DNA of 64,000 nucleotides, taken from the NCBI RefSeq assembly GCF_026711005.1, contig NZ_JAPPVJ010000004.1, positions 1 to 64,000 on the forward strand, given 5' to 3'. Made by a program: the position numbers and the translations under genes. Positions 52,670 through 61,671 of this stretch are shown here, piece by piece. The first letter of the stretch is position 1. Each line of letters starts with the position of its first letter. A model generated the notes under the pieces. It was not told the origin of the DNA, made no database searches, and saw nothing but the letters and a program-made list of their open reading frames with translations. Source of the stretch: Sphingobacterium sp. UT-1RO-CII-1. Its GTDB lineage: Bacteria > Bacteroidota > Bacteroidia > Sphingobacteriales > Sphingobacteriaceae.

Positions 52670-53611
52670 ATGAGAAAAACAATTTTTTTATTCGCGTTAG
52701 CGACTGCAGTAGCTTTTACAGCATGTAATGGCGGCAATCAGGAGAAAGACACAAATTCCAGCGAGCAGAAGGCAGGAACGGTCACAATTGAACACTCTTT
52801 AGGTAAAACCGAAGTACCTGTTAATCCAGAGCGGGTAATTGTTCTGGACTTTAGTGCACTGGAAAACTTAGATGCTATCGGCGTTAAGCCTGTAGGAATT
52901 CCAAAAACGGGCTTACCTAAATATTTTGCAAAGTATAAAGATGATGAATCTGTTGTTGATTTAGGAACTTTAGTGGAAGCAAATATTGAAAAAGTTAATG
53001 AATTACAGCCTCAGTTGATTATTATTGGAGGTCGTCTTCGCGAGTCTTATGATCAACTGTCAAAAATAGCTCCAACGATTATCACTGAATGGGACACAGC
53101 AGATCAGTTTGGCGCACTTCAAAAGAATTTAGATAATCTAGGATTGATTTTTGATAAAAAAGAAGATTTCGATGCCGCATTTAACGCACTTAAAACAAAA
53201 GCAGATGCGGTAAAAGAAAAATCTTCAAAATCTGACGCTAAGGCTCTTGTGGTTTTACATAACAAAGGCCGTTTCAGCGCCTATGGTAGCGGTTCTCGTT
53301 TCGGTCTTATCCATGATATTTTAGGTGTTCAGGAAGCTGCTAAAGGCCTAGATACACATTTGCACGGAACAAAAACATCTAGTGAGTTTATAGCTGAAAC
53401 TAATCCTGATATTTTATTTGTGGTTGACAGGAGTGCAGCCATAGGTGATACTCCTTTAAATAAGGAAGAAATTGAAAATAAGCTTATTCAAAGAACAAAT
53501 GCCTTCAAGAATGGTAAGATCATTTATCTGAATTCTGAAACTTGGTATTTGTCCGGAAGTGGATTGAATTCTTTGAATATGATGATTGATGAGGTAGACA
53601 ACGTACTATAA
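52670..53611 (+). CDS. Siderophore-binding lipoprotein, YclQ/CeuE-like
   Basis: A 313-residue substrate-binding protein. The signal peptide ends in lipobox FTAC (near 16-19), so it is lipid-anchored in the periplasm. The class III binding-protein fold is evident: PVNPERVIVLDFSALENLDA, GIGVKPVGIPK-like loop (IGVKPVGIPKTGLPKYF), then LQPQLIIIGGRLRES and NPDILFVVDRSAA. This pattern fits YclQ/FatB/CeuE proteins for catecholate or petrobactin-type ferric siderophores. It closes the importer operon, 45 bases after the ATPase gene and just before a strong terminator. Confidence 0.9.
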   Translation: MRKTIFLFALATAVAFTACNGGNQEKDTNSSEQKAGTVTIEHSLGKTEVPVNPERVIVLDFSALENLDAIGVKPVGIPKTGLPKYFAKYKDDESVVDLGTLVEANIEKVNELQPQLIIIGGRLRESYDQLSKIAPTIITEWDTADQFGALQKNLDNLGLIFDKKEDFDAAFNALKTKADAVKEKSSKSDAKALVVLHNKGRFSAYGSGSRFGLIHDILGVQEAAKGLDTHLHGTKTSSEFIAETNPDILFVVDRSAAIGDTPLNKEEIENKLIQRTNAFKNGKIIYLNSETWYLSGSGLNSLNMMIDEVDNVL

Positions 53612-53624
53612 AATCATGATATTA

Positions 53625-53655
53625 GCGGCAGTTTTTTAGGAAACTGCCGTTTTAT
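53625..53655 (+). terminator. Siderophore importer operon terminator
   Basis: A 9-bp stem CGGCAGTTT (53625-53633) and AAACTGCCG (53640-53648), 6-base loop, then TTTTATTT. It begins 14 bases after the stop codon. Confidence 0.88.
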
Positions 53656-53778
53656 TTCGCCCAGTTTGGTAAAGGGTCGCCAACCTACAAAACAGGGCTT
53701 TTTTTAGCTTTTTTGCTTGTTTTTTAGCTTTCGAAATCGTATCTTGTTAGATAAGATACTTCAAAAAAACACTTCGTT

Positions 53779-54315
53779 TTGCTAAAACTTTTTTACCTTT
53801 TCACAAAGATTGGCTTGTTTACAATTGGGGGCGGTTATGCTGTTATTCCTTTGATTGAAAAAGAGATTGTCAGCCGAGAGTGGCTTACTTTAGAAGAATT
53901 TTACGAACTGTTAGCTATAACAGAATCTCTACCCGGAGTTTTCGCTACCAATATTGCCGCTTTAGTAGGTTTTAAAATATCAGGTATAAAAGGTGGCATC
54001 ATTGCCGCTTTAGGTACGATAATAGCCCCCTTTGCTATTATCTTGTTAATAGCAACATTTTTCCATCAGTTTCAGGATAATATTTATGTTATTAAAGCAT
54101 TTAAAGCCCTTAGGCCAGTTGTAGTTGCTTTGATTGCTGCGCCTTGTTATACGATCGTGAAGATCAATAAAATGACTATTAAAACCCTGCTTTTTCCTTT
54201 GCTTGCTCTTTTACTGATGTGGTATGTGGGCATATCTCCGGTATGGATTGTATTGTTCGGCTGTTTAGGGTCTATCAGTTATTATGAATTCAAGAATAGA
54301 AGAAAACGACAATGA
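53779..54315 (+). CDS. chrA: Chromate transporter subunit (short-chain ChrA), first half
   Basis: A 178-residue single-domain chromate transporter, the N-terminal half-type of ChrA. Signature FTIGGGYAVIPLIEKE (about 13-28), then the SLPGVFATNIAALVG segment. Start is TTG at 53779; it gives an N-terminus parallel to the second half protein. The second gene overlaps its end by 4 bases, forming a heterodimeric pair. Chromate export is the known role of long ChrA; short pairs may export chromate or sulfate-like anions. Confidence 0.88.
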   Translation: MLKLFYLFTKIGLFTIGGGYAVIPLIEKEIVSREWLTLEEFYELLAITESLPGVFATNIAALVGFKISGIKGGIIAALGTIIAPFAIILLIATFFHQFQDNIYVIKAFKALRPVVVALIAAPCYTIVKINKMTIKTLLFPLLALLLMWYVGISPVWIVLFGCLGSISYYEFKNRRKRQ

Positions 54316-54860
54316 TATTTCTGAAACTTTTTCTCACGTTTTTAAAAATAGGAACTTTTGGCTTCGGAGGGGGGTATGCTATGCTCTCTTTAATTAGAGA
54401 AGAGGTTGTTGATCGACATGCTTGGATGAGCAATAGTGAGTTTATCGATTTGGTTGCTATTTCGCAAATGACTCCCGGACCAATCGGAATCAATACGGCA
54501 ACATATGCAGGATATGCGGCATTAGAACATGCCGGTTATTCTTCTCCTATTGCTGTTTTCGGAGCAGTGGTAGCTACTATTGCATTGTGCTTACCTTCGT
54601 TCTTGATGATTTCTTTGATCTCTTATTTCTTTTTGAAATTCAGAAATAATAAATACTTTACATATGCTCTGTTGGGTATTAAACCTCTTAGTGTTTCGTT
54701 AATAGCTTTAGCGGTTCTTTCTCTTACAAATACTGAAAACTTTATTGATTTTTACAGTCCTATTTTATTTCTATTGACACTCGGTATTTCTATTAAGTAC
54801 AAAACGCATCCTATACTTATTTTATTTGTTGCTGCTATTATTGGGCTGTTGGTATACTGA
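54312..54860 (+). CDS. chrA: Chromate transporter subunit (short-chain ChrA), second half
   Basis: A 182-residue homologue of the preceding protein, with the same signature (FGFGGGYAMLSLIREEVV, about 15-32) and the ISQMTPGPIGINTATYAGY segment. Each protein has about five to six helices. The 4-base overlap (ATGA) indicates coupled synthesis and heterodimer formation. It lies directly after the siderophore importer operon, possibly a separate transcript. Confidence 0.88.
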   Translation: MIFLKLFLTFLKIGTFGFGGGYAMLSLIREEVVDRHAWMSNSEFIDLVAISQMTPGPIGINTATYAGYAALEHAGYSSPIAVFGAVVATIALCLPSFLMISLISYFFLKFRNNKYFTYALLGIKPLSVSLIALAVLSLTNTENFIDFYSPILFLLTLGISIKYKTHPILILFVAAIIGLLVY

Positions 54861-55043
54861 TCAGTTCGCTTTAATAAGATGTAGATTGTGTCTTATAAAC
54901 TATATAACTGTGCTTTAATAAATAATTTTTCCTGACAAGGATAGTTTCTTAATTTTGATTTTTAAATTTTAGCATTAGACATCTGATACCACGTGTAGTA
55001 GGTGTGTAAACCCTTGTTTTTTATAGTTAATAACTGTTTGATC

Positions 55044-55334
55044 ATGAGTAAAGAAGAGCTTTTTGTTTTCATTAATTCGATAAAAACGAAAATTAATACT
55101 GTAGGTGAATCGCCCGACTTAGAAAAGGCTTACAATATGGTAGATGAAGCCATAAAACAACACGATTTTTATCAAGGAACACCTTACTTCTTTTCTGAGT
55201 GGCTAATTGTTAAAGAGCAGGTGTTACGCAAAGATGATGAGTCGTTTGGATTTTTTGATCGTTTTTTAGATAATATCTTATATTCTGGCGATATTGGATT
55301 ATTTGATGCGTATACAGCGTCTCAGTTGGTATAA
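55044..55334 (+). CDS. Hypothetical 96-residue protein
   Basis: A small acidic, soluble protein with no signal peptide or membrane helix; it is mostly predicted helix (SKEELFVFINSIKTKINTV; ESFGFFDRFLDNILY). I do not recognise a family. The frame is open from a GTG at 55002, but ATG at 55044 is preferred. Its end overlaps the convergent ClbS/DfsB gene by 13 bases. Confidence 0.55.
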   Translation: MSKEELFVFINSIKTKINTVGESPDLEKAYNMVDEAIKQHDFYQGTPYFFSEWLIVKEQVLRKDDESFGFFDRFLDNILYSGDIGLFDAYTASQLV

Positions 55335-55828
55335 TTATTTTTTGCAGCTTTTTTTATAAGCTTTATGCCCCAATCGTAATGGCTTGTTGTTGCCGAAATA
55401 AGATAGGAACCCAGTGATGTACTGCCGGTCCACTTGTATCTTTTTTTCTCAAATAGCTCTTCGTTACTGTGCTTCTCGATAATATTTTGTATCTTTCTAT
55501 AAGAAGATTTTAATAATTCTTTAGCGTCAATTAAAGGGATGTTTTGGTTGTCCTCCCAGATTTTCCTGTTTAATTGCGGTGTATCTTTCCATGTGTAATC
55601 TTTTGCAGGCATGTTAGCTTTGCTACCTTTCATTCCAACGTTATACCAATCTAACATCATCAAATGCCACTGATGTAAATGCATAAGAACATCTCTGACA
55701 TTTCGATTCATTGTATTTCCTGAAAAAGTGATGTTTTCGTCGGGCATCGCAGCTATAAAATCAAAAAGCTCCATAAAGCTTTTCCCACTTTGGTTTAATA
55801 ATTCTTCTTTGTTTTTAGGTCTAGCCAT
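55322..55828 (-). CDS. ClbS/DfsB-family four-helix protein
   Basis: A 168-residue four-helix-bundle protein of the ClbS/DfsB (DUF1706) group. Markers are the start RPKNKEELL, DVLMHLHQWHLMMLDWY (about 46-62) and TSHYDWGIKLIKKA near the C-terminus. ClbS opens the cyclopropane of colibactin as self-protection; other members are uncharacterised and related in fold to DinB proteins. No polyketide cluster is nearby, so a similar detoxification role is speculative. Confidence 0.87.
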   Translation of the reverse strand: MARPKNKEELLNQSGKSFMELFDFIAAMPDENITFSGNTMNRNVRDVLMHLHQWHLMMLDWYNVGMKGSKANMPAKDYTWKDTPQLNRKIWEDNQNIPLIDAKELLKSSYRKIQNIIEKHSNEELFEKKRYKWTGSTSLGSYLISATTSHYDWGIKLIKKAAKNNYTN

Positions 55829-55927
55829 CGTTTTGTCAAATGTTAATATATAATAATTAAATTTGTCGGTAAGTTGATTAAATAATACAAACTTTTTCTG
55901 GAGCCTTAGACAGCAACATGTATACCG

Positions 55928-56125
55928 CTATCTTTTATTGTTATGAAAGAGAGTCTTGGCGAAGAAAATTACTCCACCTAAAAACAATATTGCTCCTAAA
56001 ATTATTAATAGGACGCTAATATTATAATATACTAATAAGTAAGCAAAGCGCATAAACGTAATTCCCAGAATAATGGATATTCCAGCTAGCAGCAATTTCT
56101 TTTGTTTTTTTTTCTCCATAACCAT
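55928..56125 (-). CDS. Small two-helix membrane protein
   Basis: A 65-residue protein with a lysine-rich N-terminus (KKKQKK) and two hydrophobic helices (LLLAGISIILGITFMRFAYL-like at about 10-30, and LLIILGAILFLGGVIFF at about 39-55). No family is recognised. It has an ATG start and a basic-inside topology. It may be a genuine small membrane protein, but its short length leaves doubt. Confidence 0.5.
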   Translation of the reverse strand: MVMEKKKQKKLLLAGISIILGITFMRFAYLLVYYNISVLLIILGAILFLGGVIFFAKTLFHNNKR

Positions 56126-56350
56126 CTCAGCACTGCAGTATTTCTATAGTAATAACATTTTTTGAGCTAATAAGTTTAAATAAGTTAACCTTCAGTGGCA
56201 ATGTCATAATCGTATAAATAACTCCACGAAGAAGCTATGTGAATTTTGTTTTTAATAATTGTTACAGTAGCTATTAATTCATTTGGTTTTGATAGAGTTT
56301 TTTAATCTTTAAATAGTGTCAAAAGCCAGTTTTATGATATTTACATTTTG

Positions 56351-56370
56351 GTCAATACTATAATATTGAC
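56351..56370. promoter_or_regulatory. Inverted repeat before the ECF sigma gene
   Basis: GTCAATA (56351-56357) and TATTGAC (56364-56370) are perfect 7-base arms with a 6-base spacer, 37 bases before the sigma factor start. Followed by a T-run, so it could also be a weak terminator; an operator is the preferred reading. Confidence 0.4.
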
Positions 56371-56407
56371 TTTTTATTAATATTTTAGGCGATATCCTCA
56401 AACTTAA

Positions 56408-56983
56408 ATGAAACTAAACAACAGCAAGATGGATTGCACTTCTTTATTACTTGCTATTGCAAATGATCGAGATGAATCTGCTTTCAAGAAGCTGTTTTAT
56501 CACTTTTATGATGATTTAGTTCACTTCTCAGCGTCAATAACCAATGATTTCAATAGTTCGGAGGACCTCGTAGCCGACCTCATGCTAAAAGTATGGACAG
56601 AACCAAAAGATATTTTATCGATAAAAAATATTAAAACCTATTTATTTAAGGCTATAAAAAATCGTTCCTTAAACTATCTTAGCCGATCTAAAACACATGA
56701 GTATTACCTTAGTCATCCTCATTTAAATGATGTGCCCAGCACGCCAGAGGATCTATTGATATCTAAAGAGTTTATAAAGCAATTTAATCAATTGGTCGAT
56801 AAACTACCCCCGAAGACGAAAATGGCCTTTATTTTGGTGAAAGATAACTTGTGTAGTTATGCGGAAGCAGCTGAAATTATGGAGATAAGTACACACACGG
56901 TCGATCGACATATACAAATAGCTTTACAGCGGCTAAAAGCAGAATTAGAAAAAAATAATAGTCTCATCAATAGTGAGTTATAA
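56408..56983 (+). CDS. ECF sigma factor, FecI-like
   Basis: A 191-residue extracytoplasmic-function sigma factor. Region 2 is FKKLFYHFYDDLVHFSASI with the DLVADLMLKVW segment (about 21-62), and region 4 has the helix-turn-helix SYAEAAEIMEISTHTVDRHI (about 150-169). It is followed by a FecR-type anti-sigma gene and SusC/SusD genes, the trans-envelope signalling arrangement of Bacteroidota. Confidence 0.93.
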   Translation: MKLNNSKMDCTSLLLAIANDRDESAFKKLFYHFYDDLVHFSASITNDFNSSEDLVADLMLKVWTEPKDILSIKNIKTYLFKAIKNRSLNYLSRSKTHEYYLSHPHLNDVPSTPEDLLISKEFIKQFNQLVDKLPPKTKMAFILVKDNLCSYAEAAEIMEISTHTVDRHIQIALQRLKAELEKNNSLINSEL

Positions 56984-57056
56984 AATAAGTCCATTTTTGA
57001 TTGGTGATTTATAGTAGTGAGATTGTCTTATCCATACGAAAGGCAAATTATAAATC

Positions 57057-58139
57057 ATGGATAAGGATAATTTTTACGAATTAATTCATAAATATATAAG
57101 TCAGAATATTACTGATGAGGAGTTAAATACTCTCCATCAATACATGGAGCTGAATCAAAAAAACCGTGATTTATTTGACGCTTTTACAACATCAGCCCGA
57201 AATTCCAGCTCAGACAGGTATTTAGAGGAGAGAGCCTCTGCTATATTAAGTAGAGGAATACATGAAGAGAAGGTAAGTATTGCGAAACGGAGAAGGTTTG
57301 TTTTTGACAAACTTTATGCTCGCATAGCAGTAGCGGCTCTCGCACTGATCTTATTGGGCACTTTATTCTATTTATATAATTATAGCCAAACCGTTGATGA
57401 ATTTAACCAAGTTGTAAAAACGGGTAAAGCTGAACGGCTCCACTTCGTGATGGCAGATGGTACTAAAGTATGGCTTAATTCGGAAAGTGCAATACATTTT
57501 AACAAAGGCTTCGGAAAAACAAATAGAGCCATTCTTTTATCTGGGGAAGCATATTTTGACGTGGAATCTAATAAAGAATTACCTATGACTATAGATAGTC
57601 GAGAAACATCTGTTAAAGTCATTGGTACAAGTTTCAATATAAGAGCTTACGACGATGAAGAGGTCATCGAAACTTCGTTGGTTGAGGGGGTAATAGAGTT
57701 ATTTGTAAAAGATAATACAGCTTCTACTGGGAAGCACATACTGGCCCCAGGAGAAAAGCTAAAGGTATTCCGTAGTAAAGAAATAAAGGAAGATAGTAAA
57801 AGGGAAGAAATGATCACAACTGACAACTCTCAAGATTTAGTAGAAGTTGGCCAGATTGTAAGGAGTCATTTTATTCATCCTGAACTTAAAACAGTGCCTA
57901 GCGAAATTGCTTGGAAAGAGAATAAACTAGCCTTTGATGGAGAGCCTCTTGAATTGGCAATATCCAAATTAGAAAAGTGGTATAACATCAAGATAATAGT
58001 GGCTAATTCTTCCTTGGCTAACCTTCATGTTAGTGGTACCTTTCAAGATGAAAGCATTGAAGAAGTATTGCAATTTTTACAGTTTTCAGGAGCAGACTTT
58101 CAATTTGTAACAAAGAATAACACCATTTATATACAGTAA
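57057..58139 (+). CDS. FecR-type anti-sigma factor
   Basis: A 360-residue single-pass protein. A cytoplasmic N-terminal part (1-85) binds the sigma factor, a helix spans about 88-107, and the FecR domain (about 125-225) contains GTSFNIRAYDDEEV and SLVEGVIEL. The C-terminal DUF4974 domain (about 290-360, GTFQDESIEEVLQFL) contacts the SusC plug-side signalling domain. It relays outer-membrane transport signals to the sigma factor encoded 73 bases upstream. Confidence 0.93.
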   Translation: MDKDNFYELIHKYISQNITDEELNTLHQYMELNQKNRDLFDAFTTSARNSSSDRYLEERASAILSRGIHEEKVSIAKRRRFVFDKLYARIAVAALALILLGTLFYLYNYSQTVDEFNQVVKTGKAERLHFVMADGTKVWLNSESAIHFNKGFGKTNRAILLSGEAYFDVESNKELPMTIDSRETSVKVIGTSFNIRAYDDEEVIETSLVEGVIELFVKDNTASTGKHILAPGEKLKVFRSKEIKEDSKREEMITTDNSQDLVEVGQIVRSHFIHPELKTVPSEIAWKENKLAFDGEPLELAISKLEKWYNIKIIVANSSLANLHVSGTFQDESIEEVLQFLQFSGADFQFVTKNNTIYIQ

Positions 58140-58185
58140 AAACTAAAAGAATATGATATAAACAATTACGCCACACAACAAAAAA

Positions 58186-58210
58186 AGGATGTGCTTATGC
58201 AACACATCCT
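58186..58210. terminator. Hairpin between fecR-like and susC-like genes
   Basis: AGGATGTG (58186-58193) and CACATCCT (58203-58210) form an 8-bp perfect stem with a 9-base loop. The T-tract needed for termination is present only on the minus strand, where no gene ends. On the plus strand it could instead be a leader structure in the transcript. Confidence 0.4.
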
Positions 58211-58285
58211 AAATTATTTACCAAAATTAAAGAGCAAAGCCCTGAGAAAGTTAGGCTCTTCAATAATGACTATTAAATCAAATTT

Positions 58286-61200
58286 ATGCAAATTAATTTA
58301 AAAACCGGACAGGGGAAGAATTATGTTCCCATTCCTATTAAAAGCCTATTGATGATAAAGCTTATCACCTGTATTATTCTAGCATTTTCGATGCCAGTTG
58401 CTGCAAGCAACTCATTTGCGCAGGAGAAAGTTTCTTTACGATTATCTGATGCTTCTTTAAAAGATGTAATCAAGTCTATCGAAAAACAGACAAGTATTAA
58501 ATTTGTGTATTTAGACAATCTAATTACAGACCATCATATAGCTTCAATAGAAGTTTCTAACAAACCTTGGACTGAAGTGTTGATGCCTGTACTTCGTAAA
58601 TCGGGGTTAACAATACGACCGATGGATAAAAATCAAGTTGTTATTTCCCCAATTGAGAAAAGACAGCAGGATTATACAGTACGTGGTACTATAGTAAACA
58701 GTGAAGGTATTCCTCTTTCAGGGGTTAGTGTGGTTGAGCGAGACTCACCACGTGGAACGAGCACAGATGAGTACGGAACGTTTGAAATAAAGACATCGGG
58801 TACAACTGCTGTTTTGGAAATTAGTTATATAGGCTATATTACCCAAACGGTTTTAGCAAATTCTTCTAATCTGGATATTATCTTAGAAGAGGATTTAGCC
58901 TATCTGGATGAAGTTGTTGTTGTTGGTTTTGGTACGCAGAAAAAAGTCAATTTAACGGGAGCTGTCCAAAGTATATCAAGTAAAGATTTACAAGATAGAC
59001 CTGTTACCAATACGTCCTCGGCCATACAGGGCAAGTTTGCTGGTGTAACTGTTACGCAAAATTCCGGACAGCCAGGAAAAGATGGTGGAACAATAAGAAT
59101 AAGAGGGTTAGGTACGATCAATAATGCGAACCCTTTAGTTATTGTCGACGGAATAGAGAGTTCGATGAATAACATTAACCCGAATGACATTGAAAACATA
59201 TCCGTACTAAAAGATGGACCTAGTGCGGCTATATATGGATCAAAAGCTGCAAACGGTGTTATTCTTATTACGACTAAGCGAGGTAAAGTTGGGAAACCTC
59301 AGTTAACATATTCTGGTTATGCTGGTTGGCAAGACCCCACTCGCCTTCCTAAGTATATGGAATCTTATGACCATGCTTTTCTCTTAAATGAAGCTTTAAT
59401 CAATGAAGGAAGTACGCCTCGCTTTAGTCAGGCAGATTTGGATGGATTTAAAGCTGGTTCAGATCTTGATAAATATCCAAATACAGACTGGCAAGATTTA
59501 TTGTATCAAGGAAGTGGTTTTCAGCAAACGCATAATTTTCAAGTTTCTGGGGCTACTGAAACAATGAATTACATGGCTTCAGCAGGTTGGTTAGAACAAG
59601 AAGGAGTTATTAAGGTGGCCAGCTCTGATCGTTATAACCTACGCACAAACATTGGGGCTAAAGTTGGTGATCGTTTAAAGCTAGATATGGGCTTAGCTTA
59701 TAATTATCAGAAAATAGCGGAGCCACTGAATCCTTACACCAGTGACATGGCGCAGATATTCCGTCAAGTAAATCGTATTCCGTCATTTATTCCTTATCAG
59801 TATAGTAATGGTTATTACGGCTATTATAGTGATGGTAACCCAATTGCTTGGTTAGACATGCAGTCTATAGATAACATGACCCATAAGCACACCCAGATAA
59901 ATTTATCAGGAGAGTTTGAGATACTTAAAGGTTTAAAGTTTAAACAGGTCGTTGGTTTTCAACCTATCGATAACGTATCGTCTAAGTTTGTGAAGAAGAT
60001 ACAATATTACGATAATGAAACCGGGAAGCCTACCAGCTCACAAGGACCTACAAAATTGACTGTCGATAACTTTCAAACAGAGCGTTTGACATTGCAGTCT
60101 TTGCTTACTTACGATAAGTCATTCGGCAATCATAACTTTAATGCACTAGCTGGATTTATGGATGAAACGTTCCGGGCAGACTTTACAAAAGCTTATAGAC
60201 AGAATTTTTTATCAACAGATTTGTCCGAGCTTGATTTGGGAGATCCTGATGGGCAACAAGCCAATGGAGGAGCTAAAAATTTAATTTTAAGATCTTGGTT
60301 TGGCCGTATCAATTATGCATTTGCTGATAAATACCTGCTCGAGGTTAATGTCCGTCATGACGGTACATCTCGTTTTATCGGAAAAAACAGGTGGAGTACC
60401 TTCCCTTCTTTTTCAGGGGGCTGGAGAGTGTCGCAAGAATCTTTCTTTCAGAATTCAGGCTTAGCAAACGTGTTTTCAGAGTTTAAGTTACGCGGAGGAT
60501 GGGGAAAATTAGGAAACCAGCAGTTAGCTGTTACGTCTGATAATAGTTATCCGCGCGATGATAAGTACTACCCCGGTTTGTTTTATCTCAGTCCGCAAAA
60601 CTATTCTTTTGGCGGGAAGTTACAATCTGGTGGCGCAATTACTGCCTCAGCTAACCCTTTATTACAATGGGAATCAACCACAAGCATGAATATAGGCTTG
60701 GATTTAGATTTACATAAAAACTGGGGCTTTGTTGTCGATTATTTTGACAGGAAAACAGATGAGGTGCTGCTAGAGCTTCCTGTGTCGACGTTGTATGGCT
60801 TGCCTGCGCCAGTAGTAAATGCGGGTACTGTGCAAAATAATGGTGTAGAATTACAGATTAATTACCGTAATAATATAGGTGATTTTGCTTATTCTATTGG
60901 AGCCAATGGGACATATATCAATAATAAAATCAAAAAATGGGCAAGTAATGCCGCAGAGCCTTATGGCGATTTTTATGTATACCAGCAGGGTTTACCCATT
61001 CGTGCTTTTTACGGATACGAAACTTTAGGAATTTATCGTTCTGACGAAGAGTATAAAAACAGTGGTGTCAAAGGCGTGACAAATAATGTCGGTGCTGGAG
61101 ATTTGATCTATAAAGACCAAAATGGAGATAATAAGATAGACGGTAACGACCGAGTATATTTAGGTTCCCCGGATCCTAAATATGTTTTTGGTTTGACGGC

Positions 61201-61660
61201 CAATGCTTCTTATAAAAACTTTGAAATGAGTGTGTTTTTCCAAGGTGCTGCGGATGTGAAAGGATACATGTGGGGCGAGGCTATCGGCGGCATATCTGCT
61301 TCTGAAAAACCTACTACAATATATTCAGATCGTTTCCATCCAGATCTTAACCCGAACGGAGCAATGCCGAGAGCGTTAACCTCGTGGTCTCAAAATTCGC
61401 CGAGCAGTAATCCGTCTGATTTTTGGTTGAAAAATGCATCCTACCTGCGCATGAAAAATATAACAGTTGGTTATAATTTGCCTCAATCTTTCTTAAATAG
61501 AGTAGGCATAAAAGGAGCAAAAGTATATTATAGCGGACAAAATTTATTTACCATAACTAGTTTCTTAGATGGCTTTGATCCTGAAGCTCCAGCAGGGAAT
61601 AGAGGGAATTATTACCCGCAAGTAAAAACAAATGTGTTCGGACTAAACGTTAATTTTTAA
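58286..61660 (+). CDS. SusC/RagA-type TonB-dependent transporter with signalling domain
   Basis: A 1124-residue outer-membrane transporter. A signal peptide and helix (about 22-47, cleaved near NSFAQ) lead to an STN signalling domain (about 48-118: SLRLSDASLKDVIKSIEKQ), a carboxypeptidase-regulatory-like domain (about 130-205), the TonB plug (VVVGFGTQKKVNLTGAV; QGKFAGVTVTQNSGQPG) and the beta-barrel ending in FGLNVNF. The STN domain is required for regulation through FecR, which matches the two genes upstream. The substrate cannot be read; no glycoside hydrolase gene lies in the window. Confidence 0.95.
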   Translation: MQINLKTGQGKNYVPIPIKSLLMIKLITCIILAFSMPVAASNSFAQEKVSLRLSDASLKDVIKSIEKQTSIKFVYLDNLITDHHIASIEVSNKPWTEVLMPVLRKSGLTIRPMDKNQVVISPIEKRQQDYTVRGTIVNSEGIPLSGVSVVERDSPRGTSTDEYGTFEIKTSGTTAVLEISYIGYITQTVLANSSNLDIILEEDLAYLDEVVVVGFGTQKKVNLTGAVQSISSKDLQDRPVTNTSSAIQGKFAGVTVTQNSGQPGKDGGTIRIRGLGTINNANPLVIVDGIESSMNNINPNDIENISVLKDGPSAAIYGSKAANGVILITTKRGKVGKPQLTYSGYAGWQDPTRLPKYMESYDHAFLLNEALINEGSTPRFSQADLDGFKAGSDLDKYPNTDWQDLLYQGSGFQQTHNFQVSGATETMNYMASAGWLEQEGVIKVASSDRYNLRTNIGAKVGDRLKLDMGLAYNYQKIAEPLNPYTSDMAQIFRQVNRIPSFIPYQYSNGYYGYYSDGNPIAWLDMQSIDNMTHKHTQINLSGEFEILKGLKFKQVVGFQPIDNVSSKFVKKIQYYDNETGKPTSSQGPTKLTVDNFQTERLTLQSLLTYDKSFGNHNFNALAGFMDETFRADFTKAYRQNFLSTDLSELDLGDPDGQQANGGAKNLILRSWFGRINYAFADKYLLEVNVRHDGTSRFIGKNRWSTFPSFSGGWRVSQESFFQNSGLANVFSEFKLRGGWGKLGNQQLAVTSDNSYPRDDKYYPGLFYLSPQNYSFGGKLQSGGAITASANPLLQWESTTSMNIGLDLDLHKNWGFVVDYFDRKTDEVLLELPVSTLYGLPAPVVNAGTVQNNGVELQINYRNNIGDFAYSIGANGTYINNKIKKWASNAAEPYGDFYVYQQGLPIRAFYGYETLGIYRSDEEYKNSGVKGVTNNVGAGDLIYKDQNGDNKIDGNDRVYLGSPDPKYVFGLTANASYKNFEMSVFFQGAADVKGYMWGEAIGGISASEKPTTIYSDRFHPDLNPNGAMPRALTSWSQNSPSSNPSDFWLKNASYLRMKNITVGYNLPQSFLNRVGIKGAKVYYSGQNLFTITSFLDGFDPEAPAGNRGNYYPQVKTNVFGLNVNF

Positions 61661-61671
61661 TTGAAAAAACA

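Noticed and set aside
53739..53759. Hairpin GTATCTT/AAGATAC before the first chrA gene
   Set aside because: A 7-bp AT-rich stem in AT-rich DNA is likely by chance, and no leader function can be supported.
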